A stretch of 46,506 nucleotides of DNA, taken from NCBI GenBank assembly GCA_025935925.1, contig JAICUI010000019.1, forward strand, positions 1 through 46,506, given 5' to 3'. Positions 8,653 through 17,792 of the stretch are shown in pieces. The DNA is from Chloroflexota bacterium. GTDB taxonomy: Bacteria > Chloroflexota > Limnocylindria > Limnocylindrales > CSP1-4. How positions within the stretch are numbered: the stretch's first letter is position 1; each line of letters opens with the position of its first letter. A model generated the notes under the pieces. The model had not been told where the DNA came from. It saw nothing but the letters and a program-made list of their open reading frames with translations, and did no database searches. Both the position numbers and the translations under genes were made by a program.

Positions 8653-9156
8653 GTGCGTCGTCTGGTCCCGGCCGCTCTCGCGGCCCTCCTCGCCATCGGC
8701 GTCGTCGCCGCCCCGGTCGCGGCGCGAACCGCGCCGTCGGGCTCGATCGTCGACACCGCGCTCGCGGTCAACGCCCAGTCCGGCGAGTTCTCCACGCTCG
8801 TCGCCGCCGTGCTCGCGGCGGACCCTGCGGTCCTCGCTCGCCTTGCCCGCACCGGCCAGGTCACCGTCTTCGCGCCGACCGATGCGGCGTTCGCGAAGCT
8901 CGGGCTCGACGCCGGCAACATCGGCTCGCTGCCGCAGGGCACCCTCACCCAGATCCTGCGCTACCACGTCGCGCCGGGTGCCCGGGATGCGGCGGACGTG
9001 GTGTCGTCCTCGCGCATCCGGACGCTCCAGGGCGGCTTCCTCCGCGTCTCGCTCCACGACGGCGGCGCGTACGTCAACGACTCGCGCATCGTCGCGACCG
9101 ACATCCGGACGTCGAACGGGATCATCCACGTCATCGACTCGGTGCTGCTCCCCTAG
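8653..9156 (+). CDS. Secreted fasciclin (FAS1) domain protein
   Basis: 167 residues from GTG 8653, with GGAGGA at 8641-8646 as ribosome site. The N-terminus is a signal peptide (MRR followed by an Ala/Val/Leu-rich core ending near AARTA, about residue 26). The remainder is one FAS1 domain: the H1 motif [14 protein letters not shown] (about 73-86), the LRYHV block (about 106-110) and the H2-like end [13 protein letters not shown]. Single-domain secreted FAS1 proteins are usually linked to surface adhesion or polysaccharide binding. A strong GC hairpin follows the gene, so it is probably a monocistron. Confidence 0.9.
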   Translation: MRRLVPAALAALLAIGVVAAPVAARTAPSGSIVDTALAVNAQSGEFSTLVAAVLAADPAVLARLARTGQVTVFAPTDAAFAKLGLDAGNIGSLPQGTLTQILRYHVAPGARDAADVVSSSRIRTLQGGFLRVSLHDGGAYVNDSRIVATDIRTSNGIIHVIDSVLLP

Positions 9157-9198
9157 CGTTCCGCCGCTCGTCCGCTCATCCCCTCCTCCCTCGCGCGC

Positions 9199-9227
9199 GG
9201 CGCCCCGGGTTCCAGGCCCGGGGCGCC
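9199..9227 (+). terminator. GC-rich hairpin terminator after the FAS1 gene
   Basis: A perfect 11-bp stem, GGCGCCCCGGG paired with CCCGGGGCGCC, closes a 7-base loop (TTCCAGG). No T-run follows. It lies 43 bases past the FAS1 stop and ahead of the pirin promoter. Confidence 0.65.
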
Positions 9228-9246
9228 GTGCTGCCTTCCCGTCGGC

Positions 9247-9275
9247 TTGACGGGACCGCCCCCGGGTGGGATAGT
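9247..9275 (+). promoter_or_regulatory. Promoter of the pirin gene
   Basis: TTGACG (9247-9252) and GATAGT (9270-9275) with 17-base spacing form a good sigma70-type promoter about 50 bases before the pirin ATG. Confidence 0.55.
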
Positions 9276-9290
9276 TGCACGCGCAACGAT
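9271..9290. promoter_or_regulatory. MarR-like operator over the pirin -10 box
   Basis: A 20-bp inverted repeat, ATAGTTGC-ACGC-GCAACGAT, has seven of eight arm positions matching. It covers the -10 box and the predicted transcription start, where a repressor would block initiation. The TTGC...GCAA core is typical of MarR-family sites. No MarR gene is in the window. Confidence 0.45.
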
Positions 9291-9327
9291 CTCCACCGAG
9301 CCGGGTCGAGGAAGGACCGCTCTCCGC

Positions 9328-10335
9328 ATGCCCGCCATCACCGTCGACGACATCACCGTCCTGCCCCGCCTCGCGCTCCCCGACCCCGCGGTCGCGAACC
9401 AGCGCCCCGTCCGCCAGCTGACCACGGCACCGAGCGGCTTCGAGGGCGAGGGCTTCCCGGTCCGGCGGGCGTTCGCCGGCGTCTACCTCGAGGACCTCGA
9501 CCCGTTCATCCACCTCGACCAGATGGGCGAGGTCGAGTACGCGCCGGGCGAGGCCAGGGGCACGCCGTGGCACCCCCACCGCGGCTTCGAGACCGTGACC
9601 TACATGCTCGACGGCGTCTTCGAGCACAACGACTCCAACGGCGGCGGTGGCGTCATCACCAACGGCGACACCCAGTGGATGACCGCGGGCGCGGGGATCC
9701 TGCACATCGAGAAGCCGCCCGAGTGGCTCGTCGCCCAGGGCGGCCTGTTCCACGGGTTCCAGCTGTGGGTGAACCTGCCGAAGGACCAGAAGCTGGCGGC
9801 GCCGCGCTACCAGGACATCCGCGCGTCCGAGGTCTCGCTGGTCGCGTCGCACGACGGCGGGACGCTGATCCGCGTCATCGCCGGCGAGGTCGCCGGGCAC
9901 GCGGGGCCGGGCAGCACCTGTACGCCGATGACCCTCGTGCACCTGACGCTCGCCCCGGGCGCGGCGGTCCAGGTTCCGTGGCGCTCCGACTACAACGCCC
10001 TCGCGTACGTGCTGGCCGGGCACGGAACCATCGGCGCCGATGGGCTGCCCGCGCGGATGGGCCAGCTCGCGGTCTTCGGACCGGGCAACACGCTCACGTT
10101 CCGCGCGGACGAGGCCCAGGAGGCCCGGTCGCCGAGCCTGGACATCCTCGTGCTCGGGGGGCGCCCGATCCGGGAGCCGGTCGCGTGGATGGGCCCGTTC
10201 GTGATGAACACGCGCGACGAGGTGGTCCAGGCCTTCGAGGACTACCGCGCGGGCCGGCTCGGCCGGATCCCGGCGGTCCACGGGGCGCCGACGACGCTCC
10301 GGGAGACGCGCCCGACGCAGGGCTCGCGCCGGTGA
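9328..10335 (+). CDS. Pirin family protein
   Basis: 335 residues from ATG 9328, preceded by GAGGAAGGA. Bicupin fold. The N-terminal cupin has the metal ligands in PWHPHRGFETVTYMLDG (about 73-89) and a later HIEKP (about 130) and FHGFQLWVNLP (about 145-155), all diagnostic for pirins. The C-terminal cupin is about 185-290. Bacterial pirins are iron-binding proteins; some are quercetinases, others interact with metabolic enzymes under redox stress. The operator-like repeat in its promoter suggests inducible expression. The exact role cannot be read from sequence. Confidence 0.93.
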   Translation: MPAITVDDITVLPRLALPDPAVANQRPVRQLTTAPSGFEGEGFPVRRAFAGVYLEDLDPFIHLDQMGEVEYAPGEARGTPWHPHRGFETVTYMLDGVFEHNDSNGGGGVITNGDTQWMTAGAGILHIEKPPEWLVAQGGLFHGFQLWVNLPKDQKLAAPRYQDIRASEVSLVASHDGGTLIRVIAGEVAGHAGPGSTCTPMTLVHLTLAPGAAVQVPWRSDYNALAYVLAGHGTIGADGLPARMGQLAVFGPGNTLTFRADEAQEARSPSLDILVLGGRPIREPVAWMGPFVMNTRDEVVQAFEDYRAGRLGRIPAVHGAPTTLRETRPTQGSRR

Positions 10336-10710
10336 GGGTGGTCCCGCACCGAGGTCGCGTCGTGCTCCGCAACGGCGCTCGAGATCGGCGCGGCGGCGCC
10401 CGTCTGGCCCGTTCGCGGCGCCCGCTCACCCGGCATGGTGCGGCTGGAGAACCACTTCGACCATCACGGCCGGCGGCGGGTCCACTCACGGTGGAGTGCT
10501 CGTCGATCGGTGCGCCAGGAGCACCATTGGAACGAGATACCGGCCGCGGAGCTCGCCCCGACGCGCGCACGTCGTTCAGATGGTCCTCGAGGGCCACCAG
10601 ACGACGAGGATCACCCTCCGGCGGGGCCGTCATCGATCGAACGTGGTCGGTTCGGTTCGCCAGGTGCACGACGCGCGGGTGAGGACCGCGGCGCGATCGC
10701 GCGGCTCAGG
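10336..10710. other. Intergenic stretch between convergent pirin and pgm
   Basis: 375 bases. Several frames stay open here because of the GC content, but none shows a recognisable domain or the codon pattern of its neighbours. Local base composition is more mixed than in the flanking genes, possibly a decayed segment. No clear terminator hairpin seen apart from short GC palindromes such as CGCGATCGCG near 10692. Confidence 0.5.
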
Positions 10711-12381
10711 TCAGGCGCTTGCCGGCGCGCCCACCGCGGCGTCGACGATCGCACGCGCCTCGTCCAGCACCTGCTCGAGGTGCGCCTCGCCGCGGAACGA
10801 CTCGGCGTACAGCTTGGTCACGTCCTCCGTGCCCGACGGCCGGGCCGCGAACCACGCCTGGTCCGTGGCGACCTTGATCCCGCCGATGGGGGCGTCGTTG
10901 CCGGGGGCGCGCGTCAGCCGCGCGACGATCGGGTCGCCACCGAGCGTCGCAACCGACACGGACTCGGGGGCGATGCGCCCCAGGGCCGCCTTGCCCTCGG
11001 GCGTCGCCGGCGCGTCGATCCGCCGGTAGGCCGGCGCACCGAAGCGCTCGGTGAGCGAGCCGTAGACCTCGGCCGGGTTCCGTCGTCTCGTCGCCGTCAG
11101 CTCCGCCGCGAGGAGGCACGCGACGATCCCGTCCTTGTCGGTCGTCCACACGGTCCCGTCCCGGCGCAGGAACGACGCCCCGGCGCTCTCCTCGCCGCCG
11201 AAGCCGACCGAGCCGTGGACGAGCCCCTCGACGAACCACTTGAACCCGACCGGCACCTCCACCAGCCGCCGGCCGAGCGAGCCCACCACGCGATCGATGA
11301 TCGAGGACGACACCAGCGTCTTGCCGACGGCCACGCCGTCGCCCCACAGCGGCCGCGCCTCGCCGAACAGGTACGCCACGAACGCCGCCAGCACGTGGTT
11401 GGGGTTCATCAGCCCGGCGCCGGGCACGACCACGCCGTGCCGGTCGGCGTCGGCATCGTTGCCGAGGGCGAGGTCGAACCCGTCGCGGAGCTCCACGAGG
11501 CGGGCCATCGCGAACGGCGACGAGGGGTCCATCCGGATCCGCCCGTCCCAGTCCAGGGTCATGAACGCCCACTGCGGATCGACGACCGGGTTCGTGACGG
11601 TGAGGTCGAGCCCGTACCGCTCCCCGATCGCCGGCCAGTAGTCCACCGATGCGCCACCCAGCGGATCCACGCCGATCCGCACGCCGGACGACGCGATCGC
11701 CTCCATGTCGATGGCGAACTGCAGCGAGTCGACGTAGGCGTCGCGGAAGTCGTAGCCTGTCGCGGCCGCGCGGGCCCGCTCGAACGGGACCCGCCGGACC
11801 CCGGACAGGCCGTCGCCGCCCGATCCCTCCAGGATCCGGTTGGCCTCGTCCTGGATCCAGCGCGTGACGTCGGTGTCCGCCGGGCCGCCGTTGGGCGGGT
11901 TGTACTTGAAGCCGCCGTCCTCGGGCGGGTTGTGCGACGGGGTGACGACGATGCCGTCGGCCTGCCCCCGGTTCGGCGCGAATCCCTGGTTCGCGGCGAG
12001 GATCGCGTGGGACACGGCGGGCGTCGGCGTGTACCCGTCCCGGGCGTCCACGCGGACGTCGACCTCGTGGGCCGCGAGCACCTCGAGCGCGGTCCGCCAG
12101 GCGGGCCCCGACAGCGCGTGCGTGTCACGCCCGATGAACAGCGGCCCGGTATAGCCCTTCGACGCCCGATAGCGGCAGATCGCCTCGGTCGTCGCGACGA
12201 TGTGGTCCTCGTTGAACGCCGCGTTCAGGGCCGAGCCGCGGTGCCCCGACGTGCCGAAGGCGACGCGCTGCGCGGGATCGGACGGGTCGGGATGGACGTC
12301 CGAGTACGCGCGGAGCAGGGCGTCGAGGTCGACGAGGTCCGACGGCTGCGCGCGCTGGCCGGCACGCGGGTCCTGGCTCAT
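10711..12381 (-). CDS. pgm: Phosphoglucomutase (alpha-D-glucose phosphate-specific)
   Basis: Interconverts glucose 1-phosphate and glucose 6-phosphate, connecting glycolysis with glycogen and sugar-nucleotide synthesis. 556 residues from ATG 12379-12381, with GGAGG five bases upstream. The four family motifs are all present: catalytic Ser in [13 protein letters not shown] (about 143-155), metal loop [10 protein letters not shown] (about 305), substrate loop [10 protein letters not shown] (about 390) and phosphate loop [12 protein letters not shown] (about 505). Length and the N-terminal [18 protein letters not shown] block match the bacterial Pgm type. Functionally it complements GlgC further along. 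Confidence 0.97.
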   Translation of the reverse strand: MSQDPRAGQRAQPSDLVDLDALLRAYSDVHPDPSDPAQRVAFGTSGHRGSALNAAFNEDHIVATTEAICRYRASKGYTGPLFIGRDTHALSGPAWRTALEVLAAHEVDVRVDARDGYTPTPAVSHAILAANQGFAPNRGQADGIVVTPSHNPPEDGGFKYNPPNGGPADTDVTRWIQDEANRILEGSGGDGLSGVRRVPFERARAAATGYDFRDAYVDSLQFAIDMEAIASSGVRIGVDPLGGASVDYWPAIGERYGLDLTVTNPVVDPQWAFMTLDWDGRIRMDPSSPFAMARLVELRDGFDLALGNDADADRHGVVVPGAGLMNPNHVLAAFVAYLFGEARPLWGDGVAVGKTLVSSSIIDRVVGSLGRRLVEVPVGFKWFVEGLVHGSVGFGGEESAGASFLRRDGTVWTTDKDGIVACLLAAELTATRRRNPAEVYGSLTERFGAPAYRRIDAPATPEGKAALGRIAPESVSVATLGGDPIVARLTRAPGNDAPIGGIKVATDQAWFAARPSGTEDVTKLYAESFRGEAHLEQVLDEARAIVDAAVGAPASA

Positions 12382-12435
12382 GGAGGCCTCCGGCAAGTGC
12401 ATCGCCGTTGGCGCGCCGCGCGGACGCGACGCACC

Positions 12436-12449
12436 CGGCAACGTTACCG
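12436..12449. promoter_or_regulatory. Operator-like palindrome between pgm and the sugar ABC ATPase
   Basis: CGGCAACGTTACCG is a 14-bp inverted repeat with one mismatched pair and a central CG, a pattern seen in LacI-family operators. It lies 55 bases upstream of the divergent pgm start and could serve either gene. Confidence 0.3.
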
Positions 12450-12534
12450 CCGCGGGCGGCGCGCGACGACCACCGCCGCGTCGTGCCGCCACGCTTCGCC
12501 GCGTTGCAAGCGGGTGTCGGTTCGCGCGGCGGGA

Positions 12535-12564
12535 TTGCGGCGCGGGATCGGTCGTGCCTACCAT
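12535..12564 (+). promoter_or_regulatory. Candidate promoter for the ABC ATPase gene
   Basis: TTGCGG (12535-12540) and TACCAT (12559-12564) are spaced by 18 bases, about 110 bases before the ATG at 12674. Confidence 0.4.
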
Positions 12565-12673
12565 GCTGGCACCCGAACCAGCTCCTCGTACGGGGCTCGT
12601 CCGAGTCCGCCAGACCTGTCCGGCGGCCGGATGCAGGAGCCCGCGATGCCCTGGACGGGATGGAGGCTCCTGC

Positions 12674-13783
<1,110 letters not shown>

Positions 13784-13802
13784 CCCCTTCTTCGCCACGA
13801 CC

Positions 13803-13834
13803 ACGGCCGGTCCGTCGCACGACGGGCCGGCCGT
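13803..13834 (+). terminator. Hairpin terminator after the ABC ATPase gene
   Basis: Arms ACGGCCGGTCCGTCG and CGACGGGCCGGCCGT are complementary over 15 positions with one G-T wobble, 20 bases past the ATPase stop. The inner pairs must open to form a loop. The following Nudix gene begins 21 bases later. Confidence 0.55.
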
Positions 13835-13854
13835 CGCACGTCCGGGAGCCCGCG

Positions 13855-14460
13855 ATGCCCGACGACCTCCATCCCGCCGGCGACCCCGGCGACCCGCTCG
13901 CCGAGCGCGTGGTCGCGTCCGACGTCGTCCACCAGGGGCACTACCTGCAGTTCCGCGTCGACACCATCGAGCGCGCCGACGGGACGACCGGCAAGCGCGA
14001 CATCGTCGGCCACCCCGGAGCGATCGCCGTGCTGGCCCTCGACGAGGATGGCCGCGTCCTGCTGGTCCGCCAATGGCGGACGGCGACCGGCCAGGCGCTG
14101 CTCGAGATCCCGGCCGGCACGCTCGACGTCCACGACGGCGTGACCGAGGACCCCGACGAGGCGGCGCGGCGCGAGCTCGAAGAGGAGACTGGGCACCGCG
14201 CGGCGTCGTGGCGGAAGCTCGCCTCGTTCTGGACGGCGCCCGGGTTCGCGACGGAGCTCATGCACCTGTACCTCGCGACCGGCATCGCCGGCGCCTCGGC
14301 CGACGACCGGCTGACGCCCGACGAGGACGAGCGGCTCGAGCTCCGGGCGGTCCCGGTCGACGAGGCCGTCGGGCTCGCGCTCGACGGGTCGATCCGGGAC
14401 GCGAAGTCGATCCTGGGCCTGCTGTGGCTCGACCGCCTCCGGCGCGACGGCGAGGTCTGA
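13855..14460 (+). CDS. Nudix hydrolase, ADP-ribose pyrophosphatase-like
   Basis: Hydrolyses a nucleoside diphosphate linked to another moiety, most likely ADP-ribose. 201 residues from ATG 13855. The Nudix box runs from GTLDVHDG to EEETG (about 87-112) and includes AARRELEEETG, with an insertion between the first Gly and the helix. The upstream VLLVRQWR and LEIPAGTLD are typical of ADP-ribose pyrophosphatases, where the Arg contacts substrate. The last eight codons plus stop are duplicated immediately downstream (see repeat at 14439). Converges with the kinase gene at 14519. Confidence 0.92.
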   Translation: MPDDLHPAGDPGDPLAERVVASDVVHQGHYLQFRVDTIERADGTTGKRDIVGHPGAIAVLALDEDGRVLLVRQWRTATGQALLEIPAGTLDVHDGVTEDPDEAARRELEEETGHRAASWRKLASFWTAPGFATELMHLYLATGIAGASADDRLTPDEDERLELRAVPVDEAVGLALDGSIRDAKSILGLLWLDRLRRDGEV

Positions 14461-14486
14461 GCCCGGCGCGACGGCGAGGGCTGAGC
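14439..14486 (+). repeat. 24-bp tandem duplication across the Nudix stop codon
   Basis: The unit CCGGCGCGACGGCGAGGTCT plus GAGC (14439-14462) is followed directly by a second copy (14463-14486) differing by one base (G for T). The first copy holds the final codons and TGA stop of the Nudix gene, so the second is untranslated. Looks like a recent slippage event. Confidence 0.85.
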
Positions 14487-14518
14487 GCCGCGCGAACGCG
14501 ATGCGGTGCGATCAGCCG

Positions 14519-16174
14519 TCAGAACGCGTCGGCGACGGGCAGCTCCACGCCCAGCTCGGCGCCGCCTTCCGGACGCGTCCTCGCCCACACCCGGCCGTTC
14601 ATCGCCGCCGCGAGCGCGCGGACGGCGTACAGCCCGATCCCCGCGCCGGGCGCCGTCCGCATCGCCGTCGGCGACCGGTAGAACAGCTCGAACACGCGCT
14701 CCTCGCTGCCCGGCTCGAACCCCGGCCCGTCGTCGAGCACGCGGATCGTCACGTGCTCGCCCTCGTGCTCGAGCACGAGCCGGATGACGCCGCCCGGCGG
14801 TCCGTACTTGGCGGCGTTGGACAACAGGTTGCGCACGATCTGCTCGGCATACGAGTCGTCGCCCGTGATCGCGGGCAGCGTCGGCGGCATCTCGAGCTCG
14901 AACCGGACGCCCGGCCAGCGCTCCGCCTCGTAGGCCAGCACGCGGCGCGCGAGGTGGTGGAGCAGGACGGGATCGTCGCGATGCAGGTCCGCGCCGCGCT
15001 CCACGCGGGACAGCACGAGCAGGTTCTCGACCAGCCGGTGGAGCCGGTTCGCCTCGTCGGCGACGCCCGACGCGAGCTCGTAGTTGGACTCGTCGCCGGC
15101 GAGGCGGCGCGCCAGCAGCTCGGCGCCCGCGTAGATCGACGTGATCGGCGTGCGCAGCTCGTGCGACAGGACGCCGAGGAACGCGTCGCGCGCGTGGTCG
15201 GCGTCGATCCGGCTCGTGACGTCGACATGCGTCGCCACGCCGGCCACGAGCCGCTCCTCGCCGTCGCGCACCGGCCACGCGTTGACGAGGACCGAGCGCC
15301 GCGTCGCACCCGGCTCCCCGATCAGGATCAGCTGGTCGCGGACCGTCTCGCCGTGGAGCGCGCGGATCACCGGCCGCCGGTCACGGCCGATCGGGTTCCC
15401 TGCCTCGTCGAGCACCTCGGTCATGCGGTCGCCCGGCTGCCCGAGCTCGGCCAGGCCGAAGATCGCGGTGTACGCCTGGTTCATGTACAGCGGCCGCGAG
15501 CCGTCGGGCTCCATGATCAGCAGCCCGAGCGGGATCTGGTCGACGATCGCGCGCAGCAGGTAGCGTGTGCGGCGCTCCGCGTCCTCCAGCCGGGCGCGGC
15601 CGAGCGCCTGCGCGCCGGCGTCGACGAGGGCCTGGAGGTGCGCCATCGTGGCGGCGTCGAGGTTCGGCTCGTGCGGCCACGACAGCCCGGCGGCGCCGAT
15701 CGGCCGCATCCCGGGCATGATCGGGATCGACACGTAGCGCGCGAGGGTCTCCGGGTCCGCGATCGACGTCCGCTCCTTGTAGCGGGCGAGGTACTCGTCG
15801 CGGCTCAGGCTGACCGGCGTCCCGGTGACGACGACGTCGTGCGCGGCCGATGCGACGTCGAACGACCACCGGTCGCGGAACGTGGTGGCGTGCTCGCCCG
15901 TCCGGCGGACGCCCACGAGCTCGAACTCGCGCTCCGCCTCGTCGAGGAGCGCCACGCCGGCCGACGCACCGGGCATCGCGGCCGTGAGCTCGTCGAGCAG
16001 GATCCGCGCGACGTCGGTGGCGGTGGATGCGCGCGCGACCCCGATGCTCAGCCTCGCCAGCGCCCGCGCGTCGCGCAGGGCACGGCTTTCGTCGACGTCG
16101 ATGGTCAAGCGAGCACGCTCCTTGGGCCCGGGCGCGCCGTCACGGGGCGCCCTCAACGGGCGAGTGTCGGACAC
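14519..16174 (-). CDS. Soluble hybrid-free sensor histidine kinase (GAF-PAS-HisKA-HATPase)
   Basis: 551 residues from GTG 16174. A GAF-like domain occupies about 35-195, a PAS domain about 205-325 (PLYMNQAYTAIFG), the dimerisation domain contains phosphoacceptor His338 in SHELRTPITSI, and the ATPase domain has the N-box EQIVRNLLSNAAKYGPPGG, G1 DDGPGF and G2 GAGIGLYAV. No membrane segments, so it senses a cytoplasmic signal or redox/light-type cue through GAF or PAS. No response regulator gene adjoins it, making it an orphan kinase. No ribosome site is evident before the GTG, so the start is less certain than the domains. Confidence 0.93.
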   Translation of the reverse strand: MSDTRPLRAPRDGAPGPKERARLTIDVDESRALRDARALARLSIGVARASTATDVARILLDELTAAMPGASAGVALLDEAEREFELVGVRRTGEHATTFRDRWSFDVASAAHDVVVTGTPVSLSRDEYLARYKERTSIADPETLARYVSIPIMPGMRPIGAAGLSWPHEPNLDAATMAHLQALVDAGAQALGRARLEDAERRTRYLLRAIVDQIPLGLLIMEPDGSRPLYMNQAYTAIFGLAELGQPGDRMTEVLDEAGNPIGRDRRPVIRALHGETVRDQLILIGEPGATRRSVLVNAWPVRDGEERLVAGVATHVDVTSRIDADHARDAFLGVLSHELRTPITSIYAGAELLARRLAGDESNYELASGVADEANRLHRLVENLLVLSRVERGADLHRDDPVLLHHLARRVLAYEAERWPGVRFELEMPPTLPAITGDDSYAEQIVRNLLSNAAKYGPPGGVIRLVLEHEGEHVTIRVLDDGPGFEPGSEERVFELFYRSPTAMRTAPGAGIGLYAVRALAAAMNGRVWARTRPEGGAELGVELPVADAF

Positions 16175-16252
16175 GTCGCCGCGGCCGTTGCCTTACAACA
16201 TGCTCGCAGATGGCCGCGGCGCGGATCGTCGTAGGCGTCCGGCGCCGCGCCG

Positions 16253-16648
16253 TCACGCCTCGGCCGGGTCCTCCGGCGCGGGCAGCCGGGCGAGAGCCGA
16301 GCGGTACAGCGCCGAACGCGGCTCCAGCGCCGTCGCGAGCCGCAGGTGTGTCCGGGCCTCGTTGGGCCGGCCGAGGCGCTTGAGGCTCTGCCCGAGGGCG
16401 AAATGGCCATAGTGCGAGGAGGGGTCCACCTCGAGGAGCGCCTCGAACGTCGCCCGCGCGCGCTCGGTCTGCGCCGAGTTGAAGTACGCGCGGCCGAGCG
16501 CCTCGAGGATCGATCCGCGGCCGGGCTCGAGGCGGGCCGCGCGCTCGAGCACGACTGCGGCCTGCGCGTGGTGCCTTCGACGCATGAGCTCGGTGCCGCG
16601 CTGGAGCAGCTCGTACGGCGACTCGCGGTCGGACGGGTCGGCGGCCAT
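16253..16648 (-). CDS. Small TPR-repeat protein
   Basis: 131 residues from ATG 16648. It holds about three tetratricopeptide helix pairs between residues 10 and 115, seen as the recurring A/L/G-A-Y-F and P-x-x pattern (for example ALGRAYFNSAQTERARATFE and ALGQSLKRLGRPNEARTHL). No signal peptide or membrane segment. TPR proteins are binding scaffolds; the partner is unknown. A CAGCAT box lies 6 bases before the start, consistent with a leaderless message. It lies between the histidine kinase and pncB on the same strand but separated from each by 70-80 bases. Confidence 0.85.
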   Translation of the reverse strand: MAADPSDRESPYELLQRGTELMRRRHHAQAAVVLERAARLEPGRGSILEALGRAYFNSAQTERARATFEALLEVDPSSHYGHFALGQSLKRLGRPNEARTHLRLATALEPRSALYRSALARLPAPEDPAEA

Positions 16649-16698
16649 CGCTCGATGCTGCCACGGAACGCACGAGCACGCCGCCGGACGGACGTCAG

Positions 16699-16716
16699 GG
16701 GTCGCGCCTGTGACCC
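16699..16716 (-). terminator. Short hairpin after pncB
   Basis: GGGTC and GACCC arms enclose an 8-base loop, 3 bases beyond the stop of the nicotinate phosphoribosyltransferase gene on the minus strand. The stem is short and no T-run follows. Confidence 0.3.
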
Positions 16717-16719
16717 GTG

Positions 16720-17754
16720 CTACCCCTCGCGTGCGGCCTCGCGCCACGGGGACAGGTCCATGGCCTGCAGCCGCGGGCTGTCGGTGCGCCCGGGGATGCG
16801 GCCGCGCTTCGCGATCGGCGAGCCGTCGATCTCCTTGATGTCGCCCGTGAAGTCGATCGGCGTGGCGCCCGAGATGTACGACCCGACGGCGAACGAGTCG
16901 ACCGGCGCCCCCTCGTCGAGGAAGTACCGGATCCGCTCGGGGTTGAGGCCGCCGGAGATCGTGATCGTGACGTGGTCGAAGCCGGCCTGGTCGAGGCGGG
17001 CCCGGACCTCGGTCACGAGCGCGGCGGTCACCCGGCCGCGCTCCGACGGCGTGTCGAGCCGGATGCCGTACAGCTTGTCGCCCAGGGCCCGCGCGACGCG
17101 CAGCGCCTCCTCCGCCTCGTCCTTGAACGTGTCGACCAGCACGATCCGCGGCACGTCGGGCGGCATGTCCCGATCGAACGCCTCCGCGGCGCGGACCGTG
17201 TCGCCGAAGATGAGCACCAGCGAATGCGGCATCGTGCCGGTCGGGTTGAGGTTCGCCAGCCGCGCGCCCGCCGGCGTCGACGCGCCGACGCAGCCGCCGA
17301 CGATCGCGGCGTAGTCGAGGACGTCGGTGATGTCCGGGTGCACGTGCCGGGCCCCGAACGAGATCACCGGGTGCGGGGATGCGGCGTCGACGCACTCGCG
17401 GGCCGCCGTGGCCCAGCCCGTCGATTGCGACAGCATCCCGAGGATCGCCGTCTCGTACAGCGCGAACGCGCGGTACCGGGCGCGGATCCGGAGCACGACC
17501 TCCTTGGCGGAGACGCGATCGCCGTCCTCGAGGGCCTCGATCACCGCACCGGGCTCGTCGACCAGCACGTGGCCGAGGAGGTTCGTCGCCTCGCCCATCC
17601 CGCACAGCACGGCGTCGCGGCGGCAGAAGACCTCCATCGTCACGACGGGGTCGAGGCCCTCGCGGTCGAGGATGCTGTTGGCGCGCGCGAAGTACACGTC
17701 GGCGGTCGCGCCGGACAGGATCTCGTGCGACGGACGGATGCGCTGGAGGCCCAT
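16720..17754 (-). CDS. pncB: Nicotinate phosphoribosyltransferase
   Basis: Makes nicotinate mononucleotide from nicotinate and PRPP in the NAD salvage pathway. 344 residues from ATG 17754, the short form known from archaea and many bacteria. Substrate and PRPP sites are recognisable in ISFGARHVHP (about 131-140), LANLNPTGTMPHSL, the core strand IVLVDTFKDEAEEAL and the phosphate-binding ISGGLNPERIRYFLDEG. An in-frame GTG at 17812-17814 could give 20 more residues, but they are Arg/Pro-rich and overlap the preceding gene. The ATG overlaps the stop of a 12-codon mini-reading frame (TGATG). A TACACT box at 17862 is a possible promoter. Confidence 0.93.
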   Translation of the reverse strand: MGLQRIRPSHEILSGATADVYFARANSILDREGLDPVVTMEVFCRRDAVLCGMGEATNLLGHVLVDEPGAVIEALEDGDRVSAKEVVLRIRARYRAFALYETAILGMLSQSTGWATAARECVDAASPHPVISFGARHVHPDITDVLDYAAIVGGCVGASTPAGARLANLNPTGTMPHSLVLIFGDTVRAAEAFDRDMPPDVPRIVLVDTFKDEAEEALRVARALGDKLYGIRLDTPSERGRVTAALVTEVRARLDQAGFDHVTITISGGLNPERIRYFLDEGAPVDSFAVGSYISGATPIDFTGDIKEIDGSPIAKRGRIPGRTDSPRLQAMDLSPWREAAREG

Positions 17755-17792
17755 CAGCGGACGCCGCGGACCGCGGTGACGGGGGCGGTCAC
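17754..17792 (-). CDS. Possible 12-codon coupling/leader peptide before pncB
   Basis: A GTG (17790-17792) overlaps the stop of the metallopeptidase gene as GTGA, runs 12 codons (VTAPVTAVRGVR) and its TGA overlaps the pncB ATG as TGATG. AGGAG lies 10 bases upstream. It would hand ribosomes from one gene to the next. It may be chance in GC-rich DNA. Confidence 0.25.
   Translation of the reverse strand: MTAPVTAVRGVR

Noticed and set aside
10336..10669. Minus-strand small gene starting MTAPPEGDPRRLVALEDHL
   Set aside because: The first 25 residues look protein-like, but the rest is low-complexity and runs antisense into the pirin gene; codon use is unlike the neighbours.
16253..17605. A 450-residue minus-strand protein including the TPR domain
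   Set aside because: Only the last 131 residues are real; the upstream part is a shifted reading of pncB.
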